Below the pieces are notes generated by a model. It searched no databases. It saw nothing but the letters and a program-made list of their open reading frames with translations, and was not told the origin of the DNA. This document shows, piece after piece, positions 7,272-14,987 of a DNA stretch of 20,659 nt (its first letter is position 1; every line of letters begins with the position of its first letter). Origin of the DNA: CAZMVY01 sp964617875 (lineage in GTDB: Bacteria; Planctomycetota; Phycisphaerae; UBA1845; PWPN01); contig CAZUAI010000094.1 of NCBI GenBank assembly GCA_964617875.1, forward strand, positions 1 through 20,659. The letters are read 5' to 3'. The position numbers and the translations under genes are program-made.

Positions 7272-8723
7272 CTAACCCACCGGTTCGTCCGACATCAGCA
7301 CCCGCCGTTCGAAGATCGACGTGTCGGTGTCGGCGCCGGCGGCCTTCAGCCGCTCCAGGAACGTCGGCCGTATCCCCGTCGCCACAAAGTGGCCGTACGC
7401 CTTGCCCTGGCTGTCAATGCCCTCCTGCTCGAACTTGAAGATGTCCTGCATGCAGATCACGTCGCCCTCCATTCCCTGGACCTCGGTCACGCCGACGATC
7501 TTGCGAGGCCCGCCCGTCAGCCGCTGCGCCTGCACGATCAGGTGGACGGCCGACGCGAACTGCTGACGGATGGCCTTGAGCGGCAGCTCGAAGCCGGCCA
7601 TCATGACCATCGTTTCGACGCGCTGCACGGCGTCGCGGGTGCTGTTCGCGTGGATGGTCGTGAGCGAGCCGTCGTGACCGGTGTTCATGGCCTGGAGCAT
7701 GTCCAGCGTCTCGGCGCCGCGGCACTCGCCGACGACGATGCGGTCGGGCCGCATGCGCAGGCTGTTGATCAGCAATTCGCGGATGGTGATGCGGCCCTTG
7801 CCTTCGATGTTCGCCGGACGCGATTCGAGTCGGACCACGTGCGGCTGCCGCAGGCACAACTCCGCGGCGTCCTCGATGGTCACGATGCGGTCGGTCTCCG
7901 GGATGAAGCTCGAGAGGTTGTTGAGCAGGGTCGTCTTGCCGGAACCCGTGCCGCCCACGATGAGGATGTTCAGCCGGGCGACGACGCAGGACTTCAGAAA
8001 GTCGATCATTTCCTGCGTACAGGACCGGAACCGCAGGTAGTCGTCCCAGGTGACGGGATCCTTGCCGAAACGGCGAATCGACATGCTGGGCCCGTCGATC
8101 GCCAGCGGCGGGATGATGGCGTTGACGCGCGATCCGTCCGCGAGGCGGGCGTCGACCATCGGGCTCACCTCGTCGCAGCGGCGTCCCACGGCGCTGACGA
8201 TCTTGTCGATCACGTGCATGAGGTGCGCGTTGTCGCGGAACTGCACGTCCACCTTGGCGAGCCGGCCCTTGCGCTCGACGTAGATGTTTCGCGGCCCGTT
8301 GACGAGGATGTCGCTGATCGTCGGGTCCGAGAGGAGCACCTCGAGCGGGCCCAGGCCGAAGGTCTCGTCGAGGATCTCGCTGATCAGGCGCTGCCGCTCG
8401 TTGTAGTTGAGCAGCGCGTTTTCCTGCTCGCACAGTTCGGAGACGACTTCGCGGACCTGCGCGCGGATCGTGTCGTCATCCGCGTTCAGGCTGGTCAGGT
8501 CCAGCTGCTCGACGAGCTTGCGGTGGATCCGCGTCTTGAGTTCGTTGAACTGCTCAAGCCGGTCGGCGGTCACCCTGCCGGGCTCGGAACCGCCGAGGCC
8601 GCCTCCGCCCGCGGGCGAAAGCTTCATCGTCGGGGCGCGCGGTGCCGGTTTCTCGGCGCCTGCCGGGCCTTCCGGCTTTGCCGCCGGCTTCTTCAGGAGA
8701 GTTCCCTTGTTGCTTCCGAACAT
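7272..8723 (-). CDS. cpaF: Tad pilus assembly ATPase CpaF/TadA
   Basis: This is the cytoplasmic hexameric secretion ATPase that powers Flp pilus extension (and, in some Tad systems, retraction). The 483-residue protein begins with a Pro/Ala/Gly-rich segment of about 50 residues. The N-terminal CpaF domain follows (FGLGPLEVLLSDPTISDILVNG at about 122-143), then the RecA-like core: Walker A GGTGSGKTT at 257-265, the Asp box ITIEDA-type VTIEDAAEL near 281, Walker B RIVVGECRGAE at 328-338, and the His box GHDGSLTTIHANS at 349-361. All catalytic elements appear intact. The ATG at 8723 has GGGAGG upstream, and only 16 nt separate it from the end of cpaE, so the two are surely cotranscribed. Confidence 0.96.
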   Translation of the reverse strand: MFGSNKGTLLKKPAAKPEGPAGAEKPAPRAPTMKLSPAGGGGLGGSEPGRVTADRLEQFNELKTRIHRKLVEQLDLTSLNADDDTIRAQVREVVSELCEQENALLNYNERQRLISEILDETFGLGPLEVLLSDPTISDILVNGPRNIYVERKGRLAKVDVQFRDNAHLMHVIDKIVSAVGRRCDEVSPMVDARLADGSRVNAIIPPLAIDGPSMSIRRFGKDPVTWDDYLRFRSCTQEMIDFLKSCVVARLNILIVGGTGSGKTTLLNNLSSFIPETDRIVTIEDAAELCLRQPHVVRLESRPANIEGKGRITIRELLINSLRMRPDRIVVGECRGAETLDMLQAMNTGHDGSLTTIHANSTRDAVQRVETMVMMAGFELPLKAIRQQFASAVHLIVQAQRLTGGPRKIVGVTEVQGMEGDVICMQDIFKFEQEGIDSQGKAYGHFVATGIRPTFLERLKAAGADTDTSIFERRVLMSDEPVG

Positions 8724-8739
8724 GATCGATCACACCTCC

Positions 8740-9981
8740 CTACGAGGACGTTCCACTAAAGATCTTGCTGAGCAGCCCCCCCGGCTTTCGGCCGCCGGCG
8801 GCGGCCTTGTCGCCGTCGGCCGGTGCTCCGTTGCGGGCCTCGCCCGCCCCGGCCTGGTGCAGCAGCGTCGCCAGCTCCGTGAAGCTCTGTCGAATCCGGC
8901 TCTTCGGCGCCGACTCCAGCAGCGGAACTCCCATGTTCACCGACGTGCTCACCGTCTTCCATTCGTCCGGCAGCACGAAGAAGATTTCGCGGTCGAGCGT
9001 CGTTTCCACGTGCTCGCGCTCGAGCATTCCCGATTCGCGCCCGTACCGGTTGCAGAGCAGTTTCACCCGATCGAGGTTGTAGCCGTTCGCGCCGAGTTCA
9101 TCGAGAATACGCTGCACATTCCGCACGCTGGGCACGAGCAGTTGAAACACCATCAGCTCGACCGAGGCGAGGTCGAAGACCGCCTTGGCGCCGACGTCGA
9201 ACCGTGTCGGCCCGTCGACGACGACGTACCGGTAGAGGTCCTGAAGCCCGCTGAGGACGCTCGCGCAATGCGCGGCCGTGATCAGATCGGCCTGGGAGAA
9301 GTGCGCCGGCCGCGCCAGCACGTGAACACCGCTTGGGTGTTCGGCCATCACCTTGCCGATCAACTGCGGGTCGAGGTGCTCGGGCGTGTCGCACAGGTCG
9401 GCGATGCTGTATTGCGGCTGCACGTCGAAGAGGGTCGCCACCTGGCCGAAGCGGAAGTCGAGATCCACGATCGCCACGCCCCGTCCGCCCGGTTCGCAGA
9501 GGGCGGCAAGCTCGGTCGCCAGATTGACGGCGATCGTGGTGGCCCCGCCGCCGCCGATGCTGCTCATGACCGAGATGATCTGTCCCGGCTCGGCCTTCGA
9601 GGCCACTTGCTGCGAAATGCGGTCCAGGGCCGCATCAAGCTGCGCCACGTCCACGGGCTTCGTGATGTATTCGCGCAGACCGGCGCGAACCGCCGAGAGG
9701 ATGACCTTCCCATCTCCGCACTCGGAAATGGCGAACGCCGGGAGGTCCGGCCGCGCGGCCAGCGCCTGGCCGGCGAAGAGAATGCTTTCCTCCGGCGACG
9801 GGTCCAGGTGGACGATCAGGACGTCGCAGGGAAACTGTGCGACGGCCGAAGCCAGCAGGGCGAGGTCGTCCACCTCGGCAACGATCTGTACCCCTTCGAT
9901 GCCCAGCAACATGGCGCGCAGCGTCGCTGCATACGACTCGTCTCCGTTGGATACGATCGCGCGGATACTCCGCCGCCGCAT
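8740..9981 (-). CDS. cpaE: Tad pilus localisation protein CpaE/TadZ (receiver-like plus MinD-like ATPase)
   Basis: CpaE/TadZ proteins place the Tad machine at its site in the cell. The 413-residue protein has an N-terminal receiver-like domain (about 5-120) and a MinD/ParA-type P-loop domain (about 135-375). The receiver domain keeps the switch ending EYITKPVD with Lys108, but His58 stands where the phosphorylated Asp normally lies (CDVLIVHLDPS), so phosphorylation there is unlikely. The P-loop reads SSIGGGGATTIAVNLA (about 140-155) and lacks the usual ParA lysines, the atypical Walker A known in TadZ/CpaE. DLDFRFG near 186 supplies the A'-type motif. The C-terminal 30 residues are Gly/Ala/Lys-rich. 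The ATG at 9981 has GAGG upstream. It is separated from cpaC by an unusual 391-nt gap. Confidence 0.93.
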   Translation of the reverse strand: MRRRSIRAIVSNGDESYAATLRAMLLGIEGVQIVAEVDDLALLASAVAQFPCDVLIVHLDPSPEESILFAGQALAARPDLPAFAISECGDGKVILSAVRAGLREYITKPVDVAQLDAALDRISQQVASKAEPGQIISVMSSIGGGGATTIAVNLATELAALCEPGGRGVAIVDLDFRFGQVATLFDVQPQYSIADLCDTPEHLDPQLIGKVMAEHPSGVHVLARPAHFSQADLITAAHCASVLSGLQDLYRYVVVDGPTRFDVGAKAVFDLASVELMVFQLLVPSVRNVQRILDELGANGYNLDRVKLLCNRYGRESGMLEREHVETTLDREIFFVLPDEWKTVSTSVNMGVPLLESAPKSRIRQSFTELATLLHQAGAGEARNGAPADGDKAAAGGRKPGGLLSKIFSGTSS

Positions 9982-10372
9982 GGTTGCCTCGGGGCGCCGA
10001 AACGGTCGCCCTGTCCCTCGTGGGGGCCCGACGCGACGGCACGAGCCGCCATGGCCGAGCGCCCACCCCGTCTTTCCTGCCTGCTCCCTCCCCGCCGGCG
10101 ATTCGTCGTGGGTTATGCCGCGAAGCGCCCAGGACCCATCGTCGTCGCTACACTTGTTTCGGACCGATTGGCCGCCATCTTCGCTCTATTGCCTCCCCAC
10201 AATGCAGCTGTTCGACGCCCCGGCACAGGAGGGTCCGCTAACGTGGTCGTAACGCGTTGCAACGGCGGAAATACGCGAGAGCCGGCCAGGAAGCGGGCGA
10301 AGCCCACTTCTCGGACCGGCGCCCGCTTTTGCAATGCCGTCCTCGCCCACGCGTGCCCGGCAGGTGAGCTGG
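9982..10372 (-). other. Long intercistronic gap between cpaC and cpaE
   Basis: These 391 nt are the longest non-coding interval inside the pilus cluster. I find no credible coding frame and no clear sigma70 or sigma54 promoter on the minus strand. The visible structure is an inverted repeat, AGCGGGCG (10292-10299) with CGCCCGCT (10320-10327), 45 nt past the cpaC stop. On the plus strand it is followed by TTT, on the minus strand it is not, so it is not a terminator for the pilus transcript, but it could slow or protect it. Confidence 0.5.
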
Positions 10373-12235
10373 TTATCGTGCCTCTGCTTCTTCGGCTGCG
10401 CCCCACGGGCCGTGCAACGACATCTGCGTGGGCGGTGCCGTCCACTTCCTCGCGCGAGGGGCAACATCGCTCTTGACCGCCAATTCACGGGTGTCCGGGT
10501 CCGGTTCCGGTTCGCCCTCGAGCAGCCCCAGGCCGAACAACTGCCAGTCGTTCGGATCGGTCATGTACTGCCCGGGCACGGGCGCCACCTGGTCCGGATT
10601 CATTGCCGTGACGAGTTCGGGTGTCACGAGGATCACCAGCTCCGTCTGGGACTTCTGATATCGGACCGAACTGAACAAGGCGCCCAGCACAGGCACATCG
10701 CCCAGCGCGGGGAGCTTCTGCGACGCCCCGCGGACCTGTTCGCTCAGCAGGCCGGCAATCGCGATCGTACTGCCGGCGGCCAGTTCGATCGTCGTCTCGG
10801 CCCGGCGGACAGTCAGGCCGGGAACGCTCAACCCCGTTCCGGGAATCGGGATCGACGAAGTCGGATCGAGATCGCTGACCTCCGGCATGACCCGCAGCCG
10901 GATCTTGTCGCGTCCGACCGGTGTTCCGACGAAGGCCATCAGCACGCCGAATCGCTTGTAGCGGATCGTAATCGTGACACCGCCCGTACCGCTGGACTGC
11001 GGCTCCGGCACCGGGAACTCGCCGCCCGCCAGGAAACTCGCCTCCTGCCCGGAGATGGACACCAGGTTGGGCTCCGCCAAAACGCGGACGAGGTCGTTCT
11101 CCCGCATCGCCTGGAAGAAGAGCTGCATCTGCACGCGCGGGAACCCGAGGCTGAATGTCGGCGTGGAACTCAACGGCAAGCCGTTCTGATCGGTGAGGAA
11201 GACCAGGCCGCCGGGCTGTATGATGTTCTGGTTTGCGGCCGCCCCGATGTTCACGGGGTTGATGCCGGCGATCTGGTTTACGGCGAAGACGTCGCGGATG
11301 TTGTCTCCGGCCAGCCAGCCGTTGACGCCCAGTTCCCGGACCGCACGCTTGCTCACCTCGGCTACCGTGCAGCGGAGCAGGATCTGCTGCTCGCCCCCGA
11401 CGGTCATGTTATTGACGACCTTCTTTTCGTCCTTGCCCTGTCCTGCCTGACCGCCCGCGCCGCCCGCGCCGGCGCCCGACGCGGCAGGGGGGCCGCCTGT
11501 GTTGATCACGGTCGCCTGGTCGGTGTCGGGCTTTTCCTCGGTCTTGGCGACGAACGCTTCGGCGATCTGCTCGATGGCCTGCGAAGCCGTCGGGCTGGCC
11601 ACGACGCCGCTCAGGAGAACCTTCTGGATCTTGAACGTCTTGTCGTGAAGAATCTGGACCTTGACGTCCGCGGTCGGGAATGCGCGCTTGATCTGCGACT
11701 CGAGTTCGCTTTCCCAGCGGTGCATGTCCTCCTTGATCGCTTCCTCGGTGAGCCGCGACATCGCGCCCGTTTCGACGTCGATGTCGATCATGCGGTGGCG
11801 ACGGTCCTTCGTCCAGATCGTCACCCGCGTCGTTCCCGCCTTCTTCGCGTTGACCTGGATCTGGGTGTCGAAGATCACCGTTGCTTCGGCGATCTCCTTT
11901 GCCGCGATGGCCACGCTGTCGATCCCGCCCGCCTTGCCCCCGGGCGGCTCGACCAGTTCGATGATGACGCTCTTGCCGACCCGCATCCGAACGGCACGGT
12001 CGAGCGGCAGCACAAGCGCCTTCTGCTGTTCGTCCACGGAATGGACGAGCAGCTTCAGTGGTTCGGCACCGGAAGCAACGGCCTGCTGGGCTCCTGCACG
12101 CGTCGCGCACATGGAGGTCAGCAGGCCGATCGCCAGGCAAGTCGCAACGGACGTCCGGCATCGCCGGACCGCGGAGAACGCTCGTTCAGTCCCCGCCCGA
12201 TATCCATCCCTGATCAAGAGATCGACGCCAGTCAT
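10373..12235 (-). CDS. cpaC: Tad pilus outer-membrane secretin CpaC/RcpA
   Basis: This is the secretin of the Tad apparatus, which forms the outer-membrane channel for the pilus. The 620-residue precursor has a signal peptide (about 28-49, hydrophobic LAIGLLTSM, likely cut after AGA). A pilus-assembly N domain starts near 60 (LDRAVRMRVGKSVIIELVEP). Beta-rich periplasmic domains follow, including VKVQILHDKTFKIQKVLLSGVV, then a Gly/Ala-rich low-complexity linker near 250-275. The secretin core spans about 285-560, with VRVLAEPNLVSISGQEASFLAGGEFPVP and the signature IAIAGLLSEQ...LPALGDVPVLGALFSS, then ELVILVTPELV. A tail of about 60 residues follows the core. GGAGG precedes the ATG at 12235. It is longer than common CpaC proteins (around 450-550) because of the linker and tail. 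It follows cpaB by 71 nt with a hairpin between. Confidence 0.94.
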   Translation of the reverse strand: MTGVDLLIRDGYRAGTERAFSAVRRCRTSVATCLAIGLLTSMCATRAGAQQAVASGAEPLKLLVHSVDEQQKALVLPLDRAVRMRVGKSVIIELVEPPGGKAGGIDSVAIAAKEIAEATVIFDTQIQVNAKKAGTTRVTIWTKDRRHRMIDIDVETGAMSRLTEEAIKEDMHRWESELESQIKRAFPTADVKVQILHDKTFKIQKVLLSGVVASPTASQAIEQIAEAFVAKTEEKPDTDQATVINTGGPPAASGAGAGGAGGQAGQGKDEKKVVNNMTVGGEQQILLRCTVAEVSKRAVRELGVNGWLAGDNIRDVFAVNQIAGINPVNIGAAANQNIIQPGGLVFLTDQNGLPLSSTPTFSLGFPRVQMQLFFQAMRENDLVRVLAEPNLVSISGQEASFLAGGEFPVPEPQSSGTGGVTITIRYKRFGVLMAFVGTPVGRDKIRLRVMPEVSDLDPTSSIPIPGTGLSVPGLTVRRAETTIELAAGSTIAIAGLLSEQVRGASQKLPALGDVPVLGALFSSVRYQKSQTELVILVTPELVTAMNPDQVAPVPGQYMTDPNDWQLFGLGLLEGEPEPDPDTRELAVKSDVAPRARKWTAPPTQMSLHGPWGAAEEAEAR

Positions 12236-12267
12236 TCGAAAGCCTCCGTGCTTCGATTCTGCTGCCG

Positions 12268-12298
12268 GGCGGACGGCTCATTGCGACGGCCGTCCGCC
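12268..12298 (-). promoter_or_regulatory. Strong hairpin between cpaB and cpaC
   Basis: GGCGGACGGC and GCCGTCCGCC form a perfect 10-bp stem with an 11-nt loop in the 71-nt gap. No U-run follows on the minus strand, so it is more likely an RNA-processing or stability element, or a partial terminator, than a full stop. Confidence 0.55.
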
Positions 12299-12306
12299 TT
12301 TCGTTC

Positions 12307-13371
12307 TCATTTCTCTTCGTCTTCCGCCAGAACCGGGATCCCCGCGCTGGGCGACGTCGGCTTCCGTTCCACGGGGCCCTTCTTCGCGGCGCCCTCCAGC
12401 GAGAGGGTTCGCCACCTGGATCCGTTTCCGCCCGACGCCGCCGATCCCTTCGACGCTGCAGATGCCATGGCGACGCGGCCGTCCACGGGAACCACCTCGC
12501 GCGTCACCTTGTCCTTGAGCGATCCGGTGAATACGCGGATGTTGCGTTCGGTGGGCGTCGCCTCAGGTGCCGATGCCGGGTTCGCTTCAGGCGGCGACGC
12601 AATGGCCTTGGCGGCGGCGGCCAGCAGGCCCATGAAGGCCGAACCGCCTCCGCCTGTCGTGCCGTCGCCGAGCAGGTTTTTCTCGGTCGTTTCAGCCATA
12701 GCCCGTGAAGACATATCGACCTGATTTCGCATCGCGAGAAGTATCTTCCCCCTTTGTGAGGCAAGATGAAGCTTCGGCACGTCTTCCGGCTTGACCAGCA
12801 GGGTTACCGATTTCGATGTCACAGCTCCCTTTTCAGTGTGGCTGCTGAGATCCTGGCCCACCGCCCCGACCTCGATGTCTGTCAGGATCGTCTTGCTGAT
12901 CGTTTCCTGCCCGCGGTCCCTCTGGATCGTCATGACGGCAACCACGTCCACGCGGCTTCCGACCTTGACGTGGAAGGCCACGCCGGACGATTCGTCGATC
13001 TTGACGGCGACTGCCCGATAACCGGCGGGGATGCGGGCTTCGATTCCCGGGGCCGTCCCCTTGGGCGCGAGCAGGCCGGTCGTGACGACCATCTCCTTCG
13101 GAACCATCGTGTTCGTCACGCGCCCGACGACCTCTTCTTTCTTGAGGAACGATCCCTGTGGGACGAGTGTCTTCGGAACGCTGACGAGTTCCACCATCTC
13201 ATTGGTGATTTCGACGGCCATGGGGATGGCCGCCCGCGCCCGGACAACGGAAACGGTCGCGCCGGGCGTGGTGTTCCCGCGTGCCTTTCGCACATAGTCA
13301 AACGTGAGCTTGATCGCGCCCACACCGACCACCAATCCCACAACCAACGGAATGTACGCCTTGCCCTTCAT
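12307..13371 (-). CDS. cpaB: Tad pilus assembly protein CpaB/RcpC
   Basis: CpaB/RcpC is a periplasmic, membrane-anchored partner of the secretin; it contains a SAF domain thought to bind peptidoglycan or sugar and affects pilus assembly. The 354-residue protein starts MKGKAYIPLVVGLVVGVGAIKL, an N-terminal membrane anchor. The SAF domain follows at about 40-105 (VVRARAAIPMAVEITNEMVE, then GRVTNTMVPKEMVV), then the RcpC domain with IPAGYRAVAVKIDESSGVAFHVKVGSRVDVVAV and SKSVTLLVKPEDVPKLHLA. The last 130 residues are Ala/Gly/Ser/Pro-rich and probably disordered. I use the ATG at 13371 because GGAG lies 8 nt upstream and the membrane anchor then sits at the N-terminus. Starting further up would add a 34-residue Arg-rich stretch with no family match. 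Confidence 0.92.
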   Translation of the reverse strand: MKGKAYIPLVVGLVVGVGAIKLTFDYVRKARGNTTPGATVSVVRARAAIPMAVEITNEMVELVSVPKTLVPQGSFLKKEEVVGRVTNTMVPKEMVVTTGLLAPKGTAPGIEARIPAGYRAVAVKIDESSGVAFHVKVGSRVDVVAVMTIQRDRGQETISKTILTDIEVGAVGQDLSSHTEKGAVTSKSVTLLVKPEDVPKLHLASQRGKILLAMRNQVDMSSRAMAETTEKNLLGDGTTGGGGSAFMGLLAAAAKAIASPPEANPASAPEATPTERNIRVFTGSLKDKVTREVVPVDGRVAMASAASKGSAASGGNGSRWRTLSLEGAAKKGPVERKPTSPSAGIPVLAEDEEK

Positions 13372-13410
13372 CGTCGATTCTCCGCTTTCGCGCTGCTCTG
13401 GACAGCAAAT

Positions 13411-13432
13411 GGGGCGGGTTGCACCCCGCCCC
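13411..13432 (-). promoter_or_regulatory. Hairpin between tadE and cpaB
   Basis: GGGGCGGG and CCCGCCCC form a perfect 8-bp stem with a 6-nt loop in the 145-nt gap. On the minus strand it is followed by ATTTGC, a very weak U-tract, so partial termination or transcript stabilisation is possible. Confidence 0.5.
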
Positions 13433-13516
13433 GCCCGTCTCCCATGGTCCCCGTCGGTCGCGGCCCGCCGCAACCGAACCCCGGCTTGTCCTGCCTCGCG
13501 GCCCGATGCGCCGAGG

Positions 13517-13924
13517 TCAGCCTTCTTTTCTCATCGCGCACGTCGAGCTGAACGTGCCCGTCGTCGCGCCAAAGAACGTGCCGAAGAGCGACACGTCGCA
13601 CTTTCTGACGCTCACCCGCACCGTTTCGGTCGGATTGGCCGGCGTTGCACGCGTCAGCGTCACCGTGTAGGTCGGCAACCCGGCCGCCGTCATCGTCGTC
13701 GCGATGCGGTTGCGGACGTCCGTCTCCGTCGAGCCCTGGAGCACGGCCGTTCGGCACCCTTCGCGGGCCGCCTGGATCAGCGTCTGGTTCACCATGAACC
13801 GCCGGCCGTATTCCATGATCCCGAGCAACAGTGTGATCAGCAGCGGCATCACGACCGCCAGTTCGACCACCGCCGCCGCCCGGCGCTTCCAGCCCCGTCG
13901 TCCTGTCATTGCCATACGCAACAT
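13517..13924 (-). CDS. tadE: TadE-like pseudopilin
   Basis: TadE-family proteins are minor pseudopilins of the Tad system, processed by the prepilin peptidase and needed for pilus function. The 135-residue product has a basic N-terminus (GRRGWKRR) leading into AAAVVELAVVMPLLITLLLGI, with the family's conserved Glu about five residues into the hydrophobic stretch (Glu21). EYGRRFMVNQTLIQAAREGCR follows, the typical continuation. The C-terminal part is a small beta-rich extracellular domain with two Cys residues (KCDVSLF and SSTCAM) that could form a disulphide. Three ATGs lie close together; the one at 13924 has CGGAGGG about 8 nt upstream and is preferred. It follows the prepilin peptidase by 25 nt. 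Confidence 0.9.
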   Translation of the reverse strand: MLRMAMTGRRGWKRRAAAVVELAVVMPLLITLLLGIMEYGRRFMVNQTLIQAAREGCRTAVLQGSTETDVRNRIATTMTAAGLPTYTVTLTRATPANPTETVRVSVRKCDVSLFGTFFGATTGTFSSTCAMRKEG

Positions 13925-13949
13925 TCCGATACCCTCCGGCTTCTTTCGC

Positions 13950-14498
13950 TCACCAGAGCCCGTGGCCGTTTCCGAACCAGACGATCAACGAACCGATCGT
14001 CAGCGGCACGCCGTACGGCAGCAGGGCCGAGGTCGTCCCGAAACTCTTCGCCGAACCGAATTCGCTGAACACGCGATCGCGGCTCTGCAGCTTGCAGACG
14101 ATCGTGCCGAGGTTGAGGTACGCCATGCGCGTCTTGCCTGCGGCAACGATCATGATCCCCGCGATCACGCCGCCGATCACCGCCCCGAGAGCGAACCCCA
14201 GGAGGGTCAGCCAGGGGCCGAACCAGACGCCGATCGCCGCCATGAGCTTGACGTCGCCGGCGCCCATGCCGTGCATCATCCACGGGACAATCAGCAGGCC
14301 GAAGCCGACCAGCAGCCCGAGGGCGCCCGAGGTGATCCCCGGCCACCCGCAGAAGTACCCCTGGGCGAGGAAGCCGACGAGCGCGATCGCGGCGTTGAGC
14401 CAGTTCGGCACGCGGCGCTGACTGTAGTCAATCCACGACGCGAGTAAGGTCGCGGGAACGAGAATGGCAGTGGTTGCCCACCAGAAACCTTCCGGCAT
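13950..14498 (-). CDS. cpaA: Prepilin peptidase CpaA/TadV
   Basis: This is an A24-family aspartic protease of the inner membrane that cuts the leader from Flp prepilin and from TadE-like pseudopilins. The 182-residue protein is almost entirely hydrophobic helices. Both catalytic aspartates are in their expected motifs: Asp24 in SWIDYSQRRVPN and Asp82 in HGMGAGDVKLMAAIG (the GxGD motif). It lacks the N-terminal methyltransferase domain of PilD, as is usual for the short CpaA/TadV type. The C-terminal 60 residues end PYGVPLTIGSLIVWFG, the common A24 finish. The ATG at 14498 is preceded by GGGGGAG. It is the second gene of the cluster; a 13-bp hairpin lies between it and flp. Confidence 0.94.
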   Translation of the reverse strand: MPEGFWWATTAILVPATLLASWIDYSQRRVPNWLNAAIALVGFLAQGYFCGWPGITSGALGLLVGFGLLIVPWMMHGMGAGDVKLMAAIGVWFGPWLTLLGFALGAVIGGVIAGIMIVAAGKTRMAYLNLGTIVCKLQSRDRVFSEFGSAKSFGTTSALLPYGVPLTIGSLIVWFGNGHGLW

Positions 14499-14611
14499 TT
14501 CACGACTCCCCCATCACGACGGTCCCGGGTTGGCCGCCGGAGCGGCCGCAGATCCGCGCGATGCTTATGCGGTTCGCCTCATCACCCCTTTCCCCCGGAC
14601 CGGTAATGGGC

Positions 14612-14643
14612 GGTGGGCCCCGCCAGGATCGGCGAGGCCCACC
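14612..14643 (-). promoter_or_regulatory. 13-bp hairpin downstream of flp
   Basis: GGTGGGCCTCGCC and GGCGGGGCCCACC (minus strand) form a 13-bp stem with one G-U pair and a 6-nt loop, 33 nt past the flp stop. No U-run follows. In pilus operons a strong hairpin just after the major pilin gene commonly makes a stable short pilin mRNA or lets only part of transcription continue; that role is inferred here. Confidence 0.65.
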
Positions 14644-14675
14644 CACCCGGTTTTCTTCGCCTGCCGACCGCCGGC

Positions 14676-14846
14676 TTAGCTGGCGGGCAGCGCGTCGTTG
14701 ACGTTCGAGAAAATGGTGCTCACGGTGCCGCCCAGCGTGGTGATCGCGGCAATCGCGACCACGATGATGAGGGCCAGCATGACTGCATACTCGGTCGCCG
14801 TCGGGCCATCTTCGCTCTTCAGGAACGCCTTGACTCTCTGCAACAT
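14676..14846 (-). CDS. flp: Flp-type major pilin (Flp/Fap)
   Basis: This is the structural subunit of the Tad pilus. The 56-residue prepilin begins MLQRVKAFLKSEDG, a short basic leader. The type IVb processing site is G14|P15, followed by TATEYAVMLALIIVVAIAAI, with the conserved Glu and Tyr at mature positions 5 and 6 and a 20-residue hydrophobic assembly helix. It ends VNDALPAS. A Pro at mature position 1 is less common than Ala, Thr or Phe. AAGGAG sits 7 nt before the ATG, a near-ideal ribosome binding site fitting a highly expressed protein. It is the first gene of the cluster, 52 nt downstream of the predicted sigma54 transcription start, with the prepilin peptidase next. Confidence 0.95.
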   Translation of the reverse strand: MLQRVKAFLKSEDGPTATEYAVMLALIIVVAIAAITTLGGTVSTIFSNVNDALPAS

Positions 14847-14873
14847 CTACGATCTCCTTTCGGTTACCCGATG

Positions 14874-14890
14874 GGGCCCGTGCCGGGCCC
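14874..14890 (-). promoter_or_regulatory. 5' leader hairpin of the flp transcript
   Basis: GGGCCCG and CGGGCCC form a perfect 7-bp stem with a 3-nt loop. It would sit about 8 nt from the 5' end of the predicted flp mRNA. A stem at that place can shield the transcript from 5'-end-dependent decay; this role is inferred. Confidence 0.45.
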
Positions 14891-14907
14891 GTCGTCCGCC
14901 GTGCGGA

Positions 14908-14924
14908 CGCAACTCCCGGGCCAA
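14908..14924 (-). promoter_or_regulatory. sigma54 (-24/-12) promoter of the flp-tad cluster
   Basis: The minus strand reads TTGGCCCGGGAGTTGCG. It matches the sigma54 consensus TTGGCACG-N4-TTGCA at all but two specified positions, and the invariant GG (14922-14921) and GC (14910-14909) are exactly 10 nt apart. Transcription would start near 14898, about 52 nt before the flp ATG. The same strand encodes a sigma54 activator 1.3 kb upstream, which makes the assignment more credible. Confidence 0.75.
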
Positions 14925-14987
14925 CCGACCCTCCCTTGTCAGAGGCCCACTCCACAACACCCGGGGCCACTCGCGCCCGGTGCAAAA

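Noticed and set aside
4901..7438. An 845-codon open frame on the plus strand, rich in Arg, Asp and His
   Set aside because: It is the antisense shadow of tadC and tadB and overlaps the hydrolase gene out of frame.
10292..10327. An intrinsic terminator in the cpaC-cpaE gap
   Set aside because: The T-run follows the stem only on the plus strand, where no gene ends; for the pilus transcript there is no U-tract.
10113..10445. A 110-codon minus-strand frame in the cpaC-cpaE gap
   Set aside because: It starts inside cpaC in another frame, shows no lipoprotein or pilus-protein features, and the composition is that of random GC-rich sequence.
8407..12724. Two long plus-strand frames (8407-10476 and 10334-12724)
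   Set aside because: They are antisense to cpaF/cpaE and to cpaC/cpaB respectively, with low-complexity composition and no ribosome binding site.
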